From positions 9,163,540-9,227,539 of the forward strand of contig OY978525.1 of assembly GCA_963854835.1 (NCBI GenBank): 64,000 bases of DNA. Direction: 5' to 3'. Made by a program: the position numbers and the translations under genes. This DNA comes from Megamerina dolium (taxonomy: Eukaryota > Arthropoda > Insecta > Diptera > Megamerinidae). Below the pieces are notes generated by a model, which had not been told where the DNA came from, did no database searches, and saw only the letters and a program-made list of their open reading frames with translations. Of the stretch, positions 31,889-43,674 are shown in pieces (the stretch's first letter is position 1; each line of letters begins with the position of its first letter).

Positions 31889-33080
31889 TATGTAGACTTA
31901 CGCCTAGAACAACAATATTCGATACAAACAAAGTACAATAATTTTGGAAAAAATGTATGAGCTACGCTCCCTATTTAACGTAGCTTCCATATAAAGTCAT
32001 TATAACGATCCGTCCGATAATTCGTATCTTTATAGCCCCAAATGTCTATTTGTGCACTCGGGATGCTATTAAAACCAGTCAAATAATTGGAGCGAAAAAT
32101 AATTTTTATAAATATTCATTTTTTACAAGATGTTCGTTATAATTATATTACTAATTTTACCCAAATAACTCATAATCATTTCTAAATCTACACCTTTTTT
32201 AACTACTCGTATGTATTTACCAACGCAATCTCCAGTTAATGAAAGAGATATTATTCATTTGCACTGTACATAGCTCCATTACTATCTTGAAATCACCGTT
32301 AGGTATTTATTTTTGTTTTTTTTTCCATATACAAATGTCAATATGCAAAGAAATTAATTAATCAAATTATACATATGTGCCCATATACGAGTATGTATGT
32401 GTAAATACACATACATAAATATGCAAATAGGTATTCGTATGTGTGTATATATAATATATGTGTATATGTATAATGCATATAATATTTTCAATGGTAATAT
32501 AGCAACAACAAGAGCAACACCACGATATCAGCAACTTTTCAATGCCATTCATTATGAATGAACAATAGTAGCAATAGTAGCAAACCAACGACAACAAAGC
32601 AACTTAATTTATACAATTTTCACGCGCAACACATCCTCAACTTTTCAATAGTGAATTCAAAATCATACACTCACACACACACGTGCATACATATGCTTCT
32701 GCATGCTTACTTATGCAGAAACATGAATACACTCATACTTTCTGGTATTAGCTATAATGTTAAATGGGTTAGATGGGAGGACGGACAACTTCATATTACT
32801 ACTACGTACATATACGATATATTGTGATTGTTGTCGTTCGTTTTCTTCTTTATTATTGCTAACTATTAGTCTTGGAACGTGTTGATGTTGTGTGTTTTAT
32901 TATTGTATATTCTCATTGTTGTTGGGTGCCACACATGGGTCAATGCCAATTTCAATTTTATAGTCAAATTGAATTTCTTTTAATTTTTCCCTCTTTTGCT
33001 TTATACCTTTTTTGAGAAAATGGCACCAATATAAATATATTAAATGATATTCGAGTAAAATAAATAAATGTAGAGAGAGA

Positions 33081-33125
<45 letters not shown>

Positions 33126-33229
33126 AATAAAATCACTAAAATCACAACAAACATATTTTATTTGAAGAAAATTTTCAAGAAAGATTCAGTGAAAAAAGAA
33201 TGTTTTCCAATATGTGAGACTACATGCTG
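31889..33229. other. AT-rich spacer with a (GA)n microsatellite
   Basis: No gene. A (GA)n run of about 50 bp lies at 33072-33122 with one GGG interruption. CA and TA runs lie at about 32400-32470 and 32670-32685. Confidence 0.5.
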
Positions 33230-34169
33230 AAATTTCGACTCCCATTAATAAGCATCTCCTGACAGATTGAAATAATTTCATTCCATTCTCATTCCAGAGC
33301 AGTTTAATAAAAATACATCAAATATACCATAATTATTTGGTGGAGTAAAAACACTTGAAAATTGACAAATATTCGCTATATTGCCCAAGCATCGCCCCTT
33401 AAACGATGAAATATATACCCAACCCCTATTAATTTTTCATCTTCAAACTTTCCTTGCGTATAATTATGTTACTCCCAACTTCATCCCCTAGGGCAGCTCC
33501 CATAGAATATGAACGTAAATCGACAAATAATTCTATAGTTTCACAAGAACCATTCTTAGAGTGGTTAAATATATTCCCGACCTCTATTCAGTTGTACTCC
33601 GGAACATTTCCTCGAAATATACCTACTCCCTATCTGCATCCTTTAAACAGACTTCCATTCAAAATGAGCATAAATACGCCTGAAAATTATTCAAATATCT
33701 TCAAAGATGTCCAGATATCGTGCCTGGAGCATTTAATTATATGGGCGACCTTCAATAATTTTTCCTACCCGACATAGCCACCAAAAATATTTAGCACCTA
33801 TCTCCATGCTTTAAGAGAGCCCTCTCTAAGAGTTCGGCTCTATCTGACAGATCCCAAAAAAGTTCATGTTGTAAAAGTTATGCCTTCCAGAGGCATTTAA
33901 TAAAAATGCTTCCATTCTAAATCAGTCCAAATTTATCATAAATATTTCGTGGAGTAAAACCACCACTTGAAAATTGACAAATAATCCCAAAGCTTTGCAC
34001 GAATCGCCCCAAGAGTAATAAAATGTACAACCGACTTCCATTATTTTTGCCTCCACAACTGTTTTCCCAAGAATACTTACGCTATTGCATCATCCCATAA
34101 GGAGCTGTCATATGAAATGAACGGTCAAATCGACAAATAATCCCATAGATCCGTAAAAATCGAATATGT
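33230..34169 (-). repeat. Alpha repeat array 4, left part
   Basis: The reverse complement of the alpha unit: CCCATTAATAAGCATC, TTGAAAATTGACAAATA, GCATCGCCCCTTAAACG, ATATACCCAACCCCTATTAATTTT and CATCCCCTAGGGCAGCTCCCAT recur about every 150-165 bp. The array is broken by the RTE-like LINE at about 34170 and resumes at 35549. Confidence 0.8.
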
Positions 34170-34179
34170 GTGACAGCCA

Positions 34180-35505
34180 ACTGCGCCAAATTCTGGAGAA
34201 GAAAACAAATCGACACACACCATATATTTGTTGATTATAAAGCCGCTTTCGACAGTCCGGGAAGGTATTGCCTCTACACAACAAGGTCTGAGTTCCGTAT
34301 TCCAACGAAGCTAGTTCGCCTTTGCAGAATGATACTACATAACTCCCGCTGTGCAAAGAAAATTGGGAAGGACCTCTCCCCGTCCTTTGATGCCGAACGG
34401 GGTCATGATGTTGGCGTAAGCCGATAATATTGATATAATCGACGTGAACATGCGAGTAGTCAGTGCAGCGCTCTCAAAGTTGGAAAGAGAGTGGCGTCGA
34501 ATGGGTCTTACGTTGAATGAGGTCAGGATGAAGTACCTGGTGTCAATACCGTCGTCTTGGACAGCATGTCACTGTTGATAACTACGCTCTTGAAGCAGTA
34601 AAGGACTTTGTCTATCTTGGAACCAGCATTAACACCAGTAATGGCGTCAGCCTGAAAATTTTGCGATGAATCACTCTTGCTAAAAGATGCTACTTTGGGC
34701 TAAGTAAGTAAACACGAAGTCGAGCCCTCTCTCGAAGAACGAAAACCACACTCTACAATTCTCTCATCATGCCTGTCCTTACAAATGGCACCGAAGCTTG
34801 GACAATTTCCACCTCAGATGCGAGTATGCTCAGAGTTTTGGAGAAAAAAGTTTTTCGCAAGATCTTTGGACCTATTTGCGTTAATCGCGAGTATCAAATA
34901 ATGAGCTGTATACCGACACCGCCATGGTATCAAATAAAATAAATAAATATGTGGCACATAAAGCCCCAAAGGGCTCATTGGCCGAGCTTCTCTTCCATTA
35001 CTGTTGTGCGTCTTAAATTTTGGACAATATTAGAAGGGACCTACTTATTTTAGCCGGTTCCGAACGGCAGAACACTTGTGACATCACTTTTTCTGAGCTT
35101 TGTCACAGAGTTCTTTTTAGAAGCTTTTTCATGGCAAGTTGTTACTGTCGGAAGAATTGCCAATTGCTTGCCGATAGGTGGGTACCGTTCGAAAGAAAAA
35201 TCTTTTCGATATTAAATTTGTTATGCATCAGCTGGAGATTGAACCATGACCTACAGATCAGAAGGCGAACACACTAACCACTGAGCTACGGCACCCACCA
35301 CCGCCATGTCGAGCGAATGGAAGAACTTGCTGCAGCTAAGAAGGTATTATATCCGGAACCCGCTGGTGGACAACGCAGAAGAGGCAAACCCAACCTACGG
35401 CAGAAAGATCAAGTACTGGAAAACTTGTCAGCGGTTGGAATCCTTAACAGGCGACAGCTAGCGAAGAAAAGAGTTAGCTGGCGATGCATGCTAGATTCGG
35501 CCTAA
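34180..35505 (+). pseudogene. Reverse transcriptase pseudogene (RTE-like)
   Basis: KQIDTHHIFVDYKAAFDSPG through LVRLCRMILHNSRCAKKIGK is open at 34170-34400. About 130 bp are then missing relative to copy 1. The catalytic box reads stop-ADNIDII in place of YADDIDII. Fragments of the connecting region follow (WRRMGLTLNE, about 34490-34517). The C-terminal YNSLIMPVLTNGTEAWTIST and RKIFGPICVNREY pieces run up to the SINE at 34927. After the SINE, MEELAAAKKVLYPEPAGGQ, RRGKPNLRQKDQV and GILNRRQLAKKR close the frame at 35505. It is more decayed than copy 1. Confidence 0.87.
34927..35298 (-). mobile_element. tRNA-derived SINE, copy 6, perfect 10-bp target duplication
   Basis: Full-length SINE on the minus strand with A box TAGCTCAGTGGTTAGTG and B box ATGGTTCAATCTCC. 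The tail runs GTGCCACATATTTATTTATTTTATTTG. CACCGCCATG stands on both sides (34917-34926 and 35299-35308) within the RTE-like coding sequence. Removing one copy restores the LINE reading. Confidence 0.95.
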
Positions 35506-35548
35506 ATCGATTATCGGTTGTAATGACCACATACATAAATAAGTAAGC

Positions 35549-35860
35549 AAGCCCACATTAAATTTTTATCCCCAGTATTTTCTCCAAACATGTTTACTTC
35601 CTATATCCATCCCTTAATGCGGCTTCCATTGAAAATCGACATTAAAATACTTGTAAATCGACAAAATAATCCCATAGCTGTGCAGAAATCAACACTAGCT
35701 CTGTCAAATGTATGACTGAGCCCGATTGATTTTACCTGCTTAACATTTCTTTCAAACACATCCATGTTATCTCCATGTTTTAGAGGTGCTCCCCTATAAA
35801 ATTGATGTTTTCATAATAGCTCAAAAGTAGACGGGATTCAAATATGGAATTTCTTTGTGC
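35549..35860 (-). repeat. Alpha repeat array 4, right part
   Basis: It continues the reversed alpha units after the LINE: CCATCCCTTAATGCGGCTTC, TCGACAAAATAATCCCATAG, GACTGAGCCCGATTGATTTT and TTTTAGAGGTGCTCCCCTA. Confidence 0.75.
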
Positions 35861-37430
35861 TTCTTTGGTGAAAAAGTCCCTTAAATAATACAAATTTTCT
35901 AGTGGCTAAATTTTCGCTTCATTCACTTTGACTCACCTTAATATGCATGCATATGTATCGTATGCCCTTATATTTTAGAAAATTTGATACCACAACAACA
36001 CACATTACGTAAATCGTATTTATATATCATGAAATCATTTTTCAATTTTATTCCCTTTTCTTTTCAATTTTTCTACTTGATCAAATTTTCAAGATAAAAA
36101 AAAAAAAAAAAGGTAGGTACCTATTTTATTTGCAATTTTTGTTATCGAATTGAATTTTTTGAACAACAGGACATTTCATTTATATAGACATACACTATGG
36201 ATATTATCCCAGCAAACCAAACCGTTTGAATCTTTCATTGGTAATCTTTTCGTATAAGAGAGAAGCAAGATATTAAGAAATTCGAAAATTGTTAAAAATT
36301 TGTTATGGAATAGAAAAATCTAAGCACTCATAGAGTGACCTAGTGATAGATGAATTTAGTTCTGAAATCACAATTGCTCCGATTTAGCAGGAATGTTATT
36401 TTGCTGGGTTTATAGAAATATATAAATTGTTATGATATTGATATTGAAGAATTTTATAAAAAAAAAAAAAATACAAAAATGGTGTAAAACATCGTCTATA
36501 ACAATAAGAAAAATTCACACAATAAACAAAAGTAACAAATTGTTCAAATTGATACATCAAATATTGTATTTATGGTTTAATATTGGCTTGATGATGCGTA
36601 TACAAAGATTCATGAAATAATATTGCACATATTTCATTATAACAAAATTCTTTCGTTCGTTTTATATTTCTTTATTATTATTTTTTTTTTTTTTTTTGTT
36701 GGGCAAACTATACGTAAATACATAGAATATTATAAATTATTTCAATCTGTTATTTACACTACGTGCTGTTACCATACGCAAATACTAGTAGTGTATCGTA
36801 TAAGAATATATGACGAGACAAGTTAACAGACAATAAGCAAATATTTGCAACAATCAAATTTGGCATTTGGCATTTTATCTTCAAGATAGATATATGTAAG
36901 GTAGTATGTATGCAATTTGTTTTAAACAAAGACGCAAAAATACCCATCAAAATATAATCTTCCTCATTCTTGTAGCTCTTCTACATACTTCAAAATTTGT
37001 AAACAATTTGCATGAATAGCTTGTAAAATGAAAATTTTCAATATATTTAAATACACATGCTTACGCATACGCAGATACATTTGTTGTGTATCTTTCGATA
37101 TTAATAAAAATCGTACGTTGCCTACACATATCATCATCAACATCATTATCATTGTTATAGCCATCATCATCACTAGCTAAAAGATATATTCTGCACGTCT
37201 TCATTTGAATGTCATATGCAGAGAAGCGTAAAGAAATTTAAAAAATTTGCAAGAAAAACAAAAAGGTGAGAACTATAAACTATGTACAAATATGTAGTTA
37301 TTGTATTGTATATATCTCGATGTAATATTATAAAATTTTTTTTTTTTTTTGCAACATTCATTAACACATTAACATAGTCATTTGCTGACAAGAATTTAAC
37401 TCACATTATTTTATGCTTACTTGCTTAGTT
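35861..37430. other. AT-rich spacer
   Basis: No gene. Homopolymer runs of A or T at about 36096-36111, 36459-36471, 36680-36697 and 37338-37350. A frame at 36964-37173 (minus strand) covers ATCATC-type low complexity. Confidence 0.5.
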
Positions 37431-37925
37431 AAACAATGGTTAAACCCTAGACCACGATTTTTTATTTCCCAATTCAGCTCTTTAGTTAACCAATTTAAAG
37501 TTTAAATCCATTTTGGTTGAGCAAAGCACTTTGAATAAGTCGTATTAGTTAAACTTTAGTTAACCAATGATTTGCCAACGCCTGTGTATTCGGAAATTTC
37601 AAATTAAAAATGTTTTGATTAAAAAAAGCATTGTGAATACGTCATACTAGTTAAACTCTAGTTAACTCTTTAGTTAACTAACTCCTATGAATTCGGAAAT
37701 TTAAATTCAAAAATGTTTTGGTTAATAGAATCATGGTAAATACGTCATATTACTTAAACTTTAGTTAACTCTTTAGTTAACTAAAAATTTACCCAAATTC
37801 GGAATTTTATATTTCAAAATGTTTTTATTAATAAAAGCATTGTGAATACTTCGTACTAGTTAAATTCTAGTCAATCCATTAGTTAATCAATGGTTTAACT
37901 AATATCTAAACCCAATTTCCAATTA
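37430..37925. repeat. Epsilon tandem repeat, about 103-bp unit, GTTAAC-rich
   Basis: The landmark TCRTACTAGTTAAACT recurs at 37540, 37642, 37745 and 37851 (steps 102, 103, 106). Each unit carries TTAGTTAAC in inverted arrangement (AGTTAAACTCTAGTTAACTC) followed by AATTCGGAAATTTNAAATT and GTTTTGRTTAA. Confidence 0.85.
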
Positions 37926-37979
37926 ATTTTTGTTTTTAAATAAAACTTATTGGAAATATCCGATCTAATATTCGGCCAG

Positions 37980-38800
37980 CATATTATACTATGATACAAT
38001 TTGAGGGTTATTGTCTCTTGGATGAAACAAACTAGTTTCAAACGATAGTATTTGACTTCAGTAACAAAAGACCTAAACACTCTCAAAAGTAGAATCATGG
38101 AATTTGAAAAATCATATGTGAAATTACATTTGAGATAGTTCTTGTCTTTGAAGAACTATATTAAAATTTTGCGAGGATTATTTTCTTGGAATATTTTAAC
38201 CCTCTAACTACCACCCGTATGGGTCATTTTTGACATTTTTGCGAAAACTCCCATAAAAGTCAACATTCGGGAGGAGATCAAAGGTTAAAGTGTTCCACAA
38301 AAATATTCTCCGGCAATTTTCACTATGGGACACTGAAGACAAAAATATCTAACACTTCTAGGTAACTTGTAAAAAACGAATTAAAATTTTAACTACTATA
38401 TTTTTAAGCATCTATTGCATCGTGTGATTGCTTCGTTCCACAATTTAAGGGTCGTTGCCTTCGGGGTTTAACCAAACTAGTCTCAAGCGATAGCATTTGA
38501 CTTCAGTAACAAAAGCCCTAAACTCTTTCTGCTCCTCTACGTCACGTCAGTTTTTTACAGTGGTTTCAAATTTGGCTTTTTCGGTCAAAAGTAGAATTAT
38601 GGAATTTGAAAAATCATATGTAAAATTACATTTGGGATAGCTCTTGTCTTCGGACATCCATATTAAAATTTTCTGAGGATATTTTTCTCTGAACATTTTA
38701 ACCCTCTAGTTACCTTATTAGCCACATAGATGGTAGCTAGAAGGTTAAAATGTTCCGAATAAAAAACTTCGGAAAATTCTAAAATAGCTCTCCAAAAACA
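37980..38800 (-). repeat. Gamma repeat, two units about 490-500 bp apart
   Basis: ATGGAATTTGAAAAATCATATG at about 38097 recurs at about 38599, each followed by AAATTACATTTGRGATAG, TCTTGTCTT, TTAAAATTTT and ATTTTAACCCTCTA. AGCGATAGCATTTGACTTCA likewise occurs twice (about 38040 and 38488). The TTAACCCTCTA..TAGNAGGTTAAA hairpin is in both. Confidence 0.78.
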
Positions 38801-39249
38801 AAAACTATTCACTGTGGAAAGAACCAAACCACACCAATAAAACATAAAATAATAATTAAAAAATAAGAGCAATCAGAATTGCGTGTCATTTGTATGAGTT
38901 AATCAGTAAGATTATTAGTAATAAAATTCCTTCTCAATGATATCACATTCTCAATTGCGTTAATATATAATATTTTACTTATTGTGTTTATTATAATTCT
39001 GTTTTTTTTTTATAAATCTTTAATATTCAAACTGACAGCGCTTCATTCATTCAAAGTTTAATTCTCGCTTTAAATTATGGCAATATTTCGATATGTAAAA
39101 GAATTCGAATGTATAAAATATTTAGCAGATAATCTCACTCCCACTCAATTGTATACGCTACGCTCAAAAAATCAACTTGTACTTTTGTTTGTAAAATTTA
39201 TAAGAAAATAATGGGTAAACAAATGTAGTTATTCATCAGAATCATAATT
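38801..39249. other. AT-rich spacer
   Basis: No gene or repeat recognised. Confidence 0.45.
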
Positions 39250-39920
39250 GAAGTTAATTTAGCTAAGTCAATGTACCAGTTTGTGTGTACTTTCGTATGA
39301 GAACTACCTGAAATATAGAGCAATCGAGCTGAAAATCGTTGTATAAACATATTTTTACCATCAAACAAATATATTCAAAAATGTCGCGAATCGCATCACA
39401 ACCACGCATACCTCTCATATTTACAAAACTATGTTTTAAGCCATTACTTATGAAAATATGAAGCTATCATATTGAAAATTGGTACATAAGTATATTTTTA
39501 CCATAAAAACGATAACTGCAAGAATAGGCCTAATCGGTTGAAAACCAACCGTACCTCCCATACAAATGTAAGTTTTCGAACATAGTTTTTTCGACTTTAT
39601 TCATGGAAATAAGAAGATATCGAATTGAGACTTGGATTATAATATTATTATAACAAATGAATCAAGGAGTTTGTAAATGGATGCAATCGTCTGAAAAACA
39701 TGCCTACTTTCCATATAAAAGTATGTTTCGAATATACGTTTTCTGACCGGCAGCATCTAAATATAAGAATATCAAGATAAAAATTTGCACATAACAATAA
39801 TTTTACTAATCAACGAACCTCTTCGAAAATGGGAACAATCGGATGAAAAATACACCCACCTTCCATACAAAAGTACGCTTTCGAACATAAGGCCGTCTCT
39901 CTGTAAGTAATAGTGCAGGG
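39250..39920 (-). repeat. Beta repeat array 2
   Basis: Four diverged beta units. GTACCTCCCATACAAATG, GCCTACTTTCCATATAAAAG and CACCCACCTTCCATACAAAAG mark successive copies about 150-160 bp apart, each followed by a TTCGAACAT or TTCGAATAT motif. Confidence 0.78.
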
Positions 39921-40602
39921 TATCTAAGCTTCTATATTACCAAATTTAATTTATTTTTTGTTTTATTCCAAATTGCCGGCTTATTTCATGTCGCAATTGA
40001 TATCTTCAAATATATATATACAATTTACATGCATTAAATATGATTATTATTGATTGTAAAATATACGAATTTCATCTTTTGACACCCACACATTGTTTTT
40101 GAATGATTTGGCATTATTTTTAAGCTTGTCTTATTCGAAAAATTATTATATACGTACTTAATACATATAAAGTATATAATGATACATATAATAATTTCAA
40201 TGGAATTTAAATTTCTCATTTCGAATATGCATATATTGTACATATGGTACAATATATAAAAATGGTATTTGCCAAATTACTCAACTGTAAAAAAAAAAAA
40301 ATCAATAGAATTTTACTCTTTCCTTCTGTTGCTTTTCATCTTCATTTGGCAATATTTCAAAATGCTTTTAACATATTTCAATATATTCCCTACCTACCCC
40401 AACAAATAGATTTTTTTTTGACAACCCTCTGAATCTCATTCCCTTACAGTAATTTATTTAGAATATTTTATAATATTTGCTCCATTACTTGTCGCTATTG
40501 TAGTTGTTATTGTTGTGTTGATCATTTGGAACCATCTTTTGTTTATACTTTTACAAGTATTTATATGCATAGTACTTCTGTAGAAAATAAACAATATGTA
40601 TA
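39921..40602. other. AT-rich spacer
   Basis: No gene. A run of 13 A lies at about 40290-40302. Confidence 0.45.
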
Positions 40603-41524
40603 CAAGGGTGGTCCCAGAACTACCCGACCTAACAAAGAAAACAACAACAAATTTGGGCAAAATTTTCTTTATTTCTCAACATAATCTCCTTTTAGCTCTT
40701 TAAACTTTTCCCCATCGATATTCTATAGCTTCGATACCATGTTTATAGTATGAACTGTCTAGCTCATTAAAATAGCCATCTACCGCAGAGTCCACCTCCT
40801 CATTGTTTGGAAGTCTAATACCACCAAGCCATTTTTTCAATTCGAGCTTTAACTCATTGATTTTGGCCATCGCAATAGCAGATGTATAAACCCCTGCATT
40901 GTCTTGATGAAACAAGATATTCTTTTTCGCCAAATGTGGCCATTTTTTCTCTTTAATTTCATCACTTAAACGCTGCAACAAATTAGAATAGTACTCGCCG
41001 TTGATTGTTTTTCCTTTTTGAAGATAATCAATAACAATTATTCCAGGTGCATCCCAAAAAACAGACGCCATAACCTTGCCTGCAGATGGGACTGCCTTCA
41101 CCATCTTTGGACACGATTCGACTGGTCCTTTGTCTTAGGTGTGGTGTGTGGTGAACCCATGTCTCATCCATGGTTACGAATCGACACAAAAACTCGGCTT
41201 TATTACTGTCAGATCGCCAAACACTCTATATAGTGTTTGGTCACTTGATCTATCGTGACCAAACATTGCACTCATCTTGCACACAGCTTTTTCATCTCCT
41301 CAATATACGGTCAATATACGATGTATAGCACTTTTTGAAATACCTGTATTTTCACCTAGCTCACGCATCTTCAGCCGGCGATCATCTAAAAGCATTTTGT
41401 GGATTTTCTTAACCATTTCTGGAGTGGCCACCTCAATTGGTCGACCACTACGGTGTTTGTCTTGGCAGCTCGTACGAGCTTGCTGAAACTCTGCCACCCC
41501 TTATTTTATGGTCATAAACGAAGA

Positions 41525-42338
41525 AGTCGGGGCAGATGTATTCGGACCAGGGAAAAGATACTCTGAACCATTAGGTAAGAACACCTCTATCTTTCAAGCG
41601 GAAGTGTACGCAATAGATAGATGTGCGCATTTTAATCTCGAACGGAATTACCGGAACCGCAGAATAGCAATACTGAGTCACAGCCAGACAGCTATCAAAG
41701 CTCTCAAATCTCACAAAGTTACATCAAAACTAGTGATAGAGTGCATTGAAAAACTGAACATCCTGGGTCAACTCAATCAGGTGTGGATTCTATGGGTTCC
41801 GGGGCATGTAGAGATCAATGGAAACGAAATGGCAGATAAGCTTGCCAGAAATGGAGCATCAACTCCATTTGTGGGCCCGAACCATTTTATGGAATAGGAT
41901 CGGGTAACATCTCCCGTATCATCTGGGAAGAAGAGGATAGACAAAGAGTCTTATACTGGGAAAACTTAACGGGGTTAACACACTCCAAACTAGCGCTAGG
42001 GACATACAACCTAAAATGCTACGAGGTCTGTATGAATCTAACGAAGAACAACTTTAGAATCATTACGGTAGTATTAACAGGGCACTGTAGGCTGAATTAT
42101 CACCTAACAAAATTGGGAATTTTCTCTGATGCTCTTTGCAGGATCTGCAGGGAAGAGGACGAGACGGCACAACATGTGATAGGAACTTGTTCCTCACTGA
42201 TGCACAAGAGAAGTAAAGTAGGACCAACACTAAAATTCATCGAGGGAACTGGGCTAAGAGACACACTCTTGCTCCGCGAAGGACGCACAATAGATCTTAT
42301 TGGTCGCGGTGCAACATCCCCCCACACGATAATAATAA
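41525..42338 (+). mobile_element. I-like LINE fragment (RNase H and zinc-knuckle end)
   Basis: It is inserted in the mariner with TAAACGAA at both junctions (about 41515-41522 and 42339-42346) and ends in an ATAATAATAATA tail, the TAA-type tail of I-clade elements. The 5' end is truncated inside RNase H. It is in the opposite orientation to the mariner transposase. Confidence 0.87.
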
Positions 42339-42349
42339 TAAACGAATGA
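41527..42349 (+). pseudogene. LINE RNase H domain and C-terminus, broken
   Basis: The first frame (to 41897) gives NTSIFQAEVYAIDRCAHFNL, with the catalytic Glu of RNase H, then AILSHSQTAIKAL, where family members have SDSQ, so the catalytic Asp is His. Next is WVPGHVEINGNEMADKLARN with the last catalytic Asp. A stop follows at 41895. A second frame (42032-42349) gives VVLTGHCRLNYHLTKLGI and CRICREEDETAQHVIGTC, the C-x2-C-x8-H-x4-C knuckle. The arrangement reverse transcriptase, RNase H, knuckle is that of I and related clades; only the last two parts remain. Confidence 0.88.
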
Positions 42350-42618
42350 GCAGACTCCCCCAGAGTAGAAACTAATTCGGCTTTAATATTCGTTGGACTG
42401 AGACCTTTCAAATGAAAGTATTGAATTAAATAACGGTGACCAGTATTTTTCATGTTTACAAATTCACTGAGGTCGTTAACTTTCGATGGCTACACAACAA
42501 ATACTAAACAACGTGGCGTCTTGCAACTTCAAGCATATGTTTTATAAGGTTGCCACTTTTCTTTCAAACTACTGCCGTCATCTATATATCAGGTCGGGTA
42601 GTTCTGGGACCACCCTCG

Positions 42619-43674
42619 TATGCTCAGACTTTTTCATTTTTTGGTTGCTTGCTAAAATGTACAAGTTTGAGTTGCTTTTCATGGTAAATTATTTGTATTT
42701 TATCACTTTAGAATTACAAATATACAGACACACAAATACAGCCACATACAGAAAGCTACTAAATACTATAATGCTCGTAAATATAATAAGACAATGAAAT
42801 TTATGACATTTAATTGTCTGTCTGGAATTGCTTGTAATTTGGTGTGCGTGTTCTTGCAAGAAGTACTCGTATATAGTAGACAATTATAATACTAAGTAAT
42901 GACGATGATGATGATGATGATGATGATGATGGTGGTGATCATCGCCACTGTAAAGAATGCAATTATTAAATGAAATGATTTATTTATATGGTTCAAAGTA
43001 CGCTTTAATACCACAATAACTAGTACAATATAAAAAGGGATATAGGAAACATGTAGGTATTAAATGCCACTTCATAAATGATGACGAGACTTTATTACAG
43101 AAGCTAGCATATTTACTCACACACACATACATAAAATGTACTCCTACATACTAGTGTATAAATATGATATATAAAGTTTAATAGACTTTATTTATGGTTT
43201 CTTTAAAAGGATATACTCGTTTACAAAAATCCATTAATACATATTTGATATAATTTCCACAGAAAGTAATTCCTTTTAAAATGTCAAATAATGCTTTGTG
43301 TCTCGTATCTGATAATTTTTATTTTATTTCAAACAACAATACACAAATAAATGCTTTTTACATTAGGGAGTAGGGAGTATACCAACAAGTAGGTATATCG
43401 ATTATTTAATGTTCGAAACTTGTATCTACCTATATTTTTCGCAATTTTCAATTTCATTTCCAGACACAATGAATAATAAATTGTATTATAATCATCGTAC
43501 GCAAGAACTCTATTCACTTTTTAGATGGGACCTTTATGTACACAATTGAGAAAGTTCAACAGTGAAAACTCCTTACACAAAATTAAAAAAAAAAATATTG
43601 CAATCACCAAAAGTATGGCATTTTTGTAATGATATACAAGAGTATGTAGATTTTGAGCTTTTGTTTTCAACACA
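42619..43674. other. AT-rich spacer with a (GAT)n microsatellite
   Basis: (GAT)n at about 42902-42930. No gene. Confidence 0.5.

Larger units (their letters stand above)
34170..35548 (+). mobile_element. RTE-like LINE, copy 2, inside alpha array
   Basis: It matches the copy at 24539-26252 from CTGGAGAAGA (about 34192) to the 3' end GACCACATACATAAATAAGTAAG (about 35525-35548). It is split by a SINE at 34927-35298. The alpha repeat lies on both sides in the same orientation, so the LINE inserted into the array. Confidence 0.88.
40669..42453 (-). pseudogene. Mariner transposase pseudogene (irritans-like), split
   Basis: The N-terminus MKNTGHRYLIQYFHLKGLSP runs from 42453 to about 42350, where the LINE splits the linker. 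The rest restarts at 41497 with MAEFQQARTSCQDKHRSGRP, VKKIHKMLLDDRRLKMRELG and GISKSAIHRILT. The centre is broken by stops near 41140-41240. SAGKVMASVFWDAPGIIVID, GKTINGEYYSNLLQRLSDEI and NILFHQDNAGVYTS (second Asp present) follow at 41104-40850. The segment with the third catalytic Asp is deleted, so NELKLE joins LKKWLGG directly. The C-terminal region EAIEYRWGKV is followed by a frame break, and the expected stop is at 40669. Confidence 0.92.
40603..42618 (-). mobile_element. Irritans-like mariner with nested LINE
   Basis: The ends CAAGGGTGGTCCCAGAACTA (left) and TAGTTCTGGGACCACCCTCG (right) are inverted repeats, each flanked by TA. The element is 2.0 kb because a LINE fragment of about 0.8 kb sits at 41525-42338. 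Confidence 0.94.

Noticed and set aside
33454..33777. 107-codon frame on the plus strand
   Set aside because: It is read through reversed alpha repeat units. The same phase is closed in other arrays.
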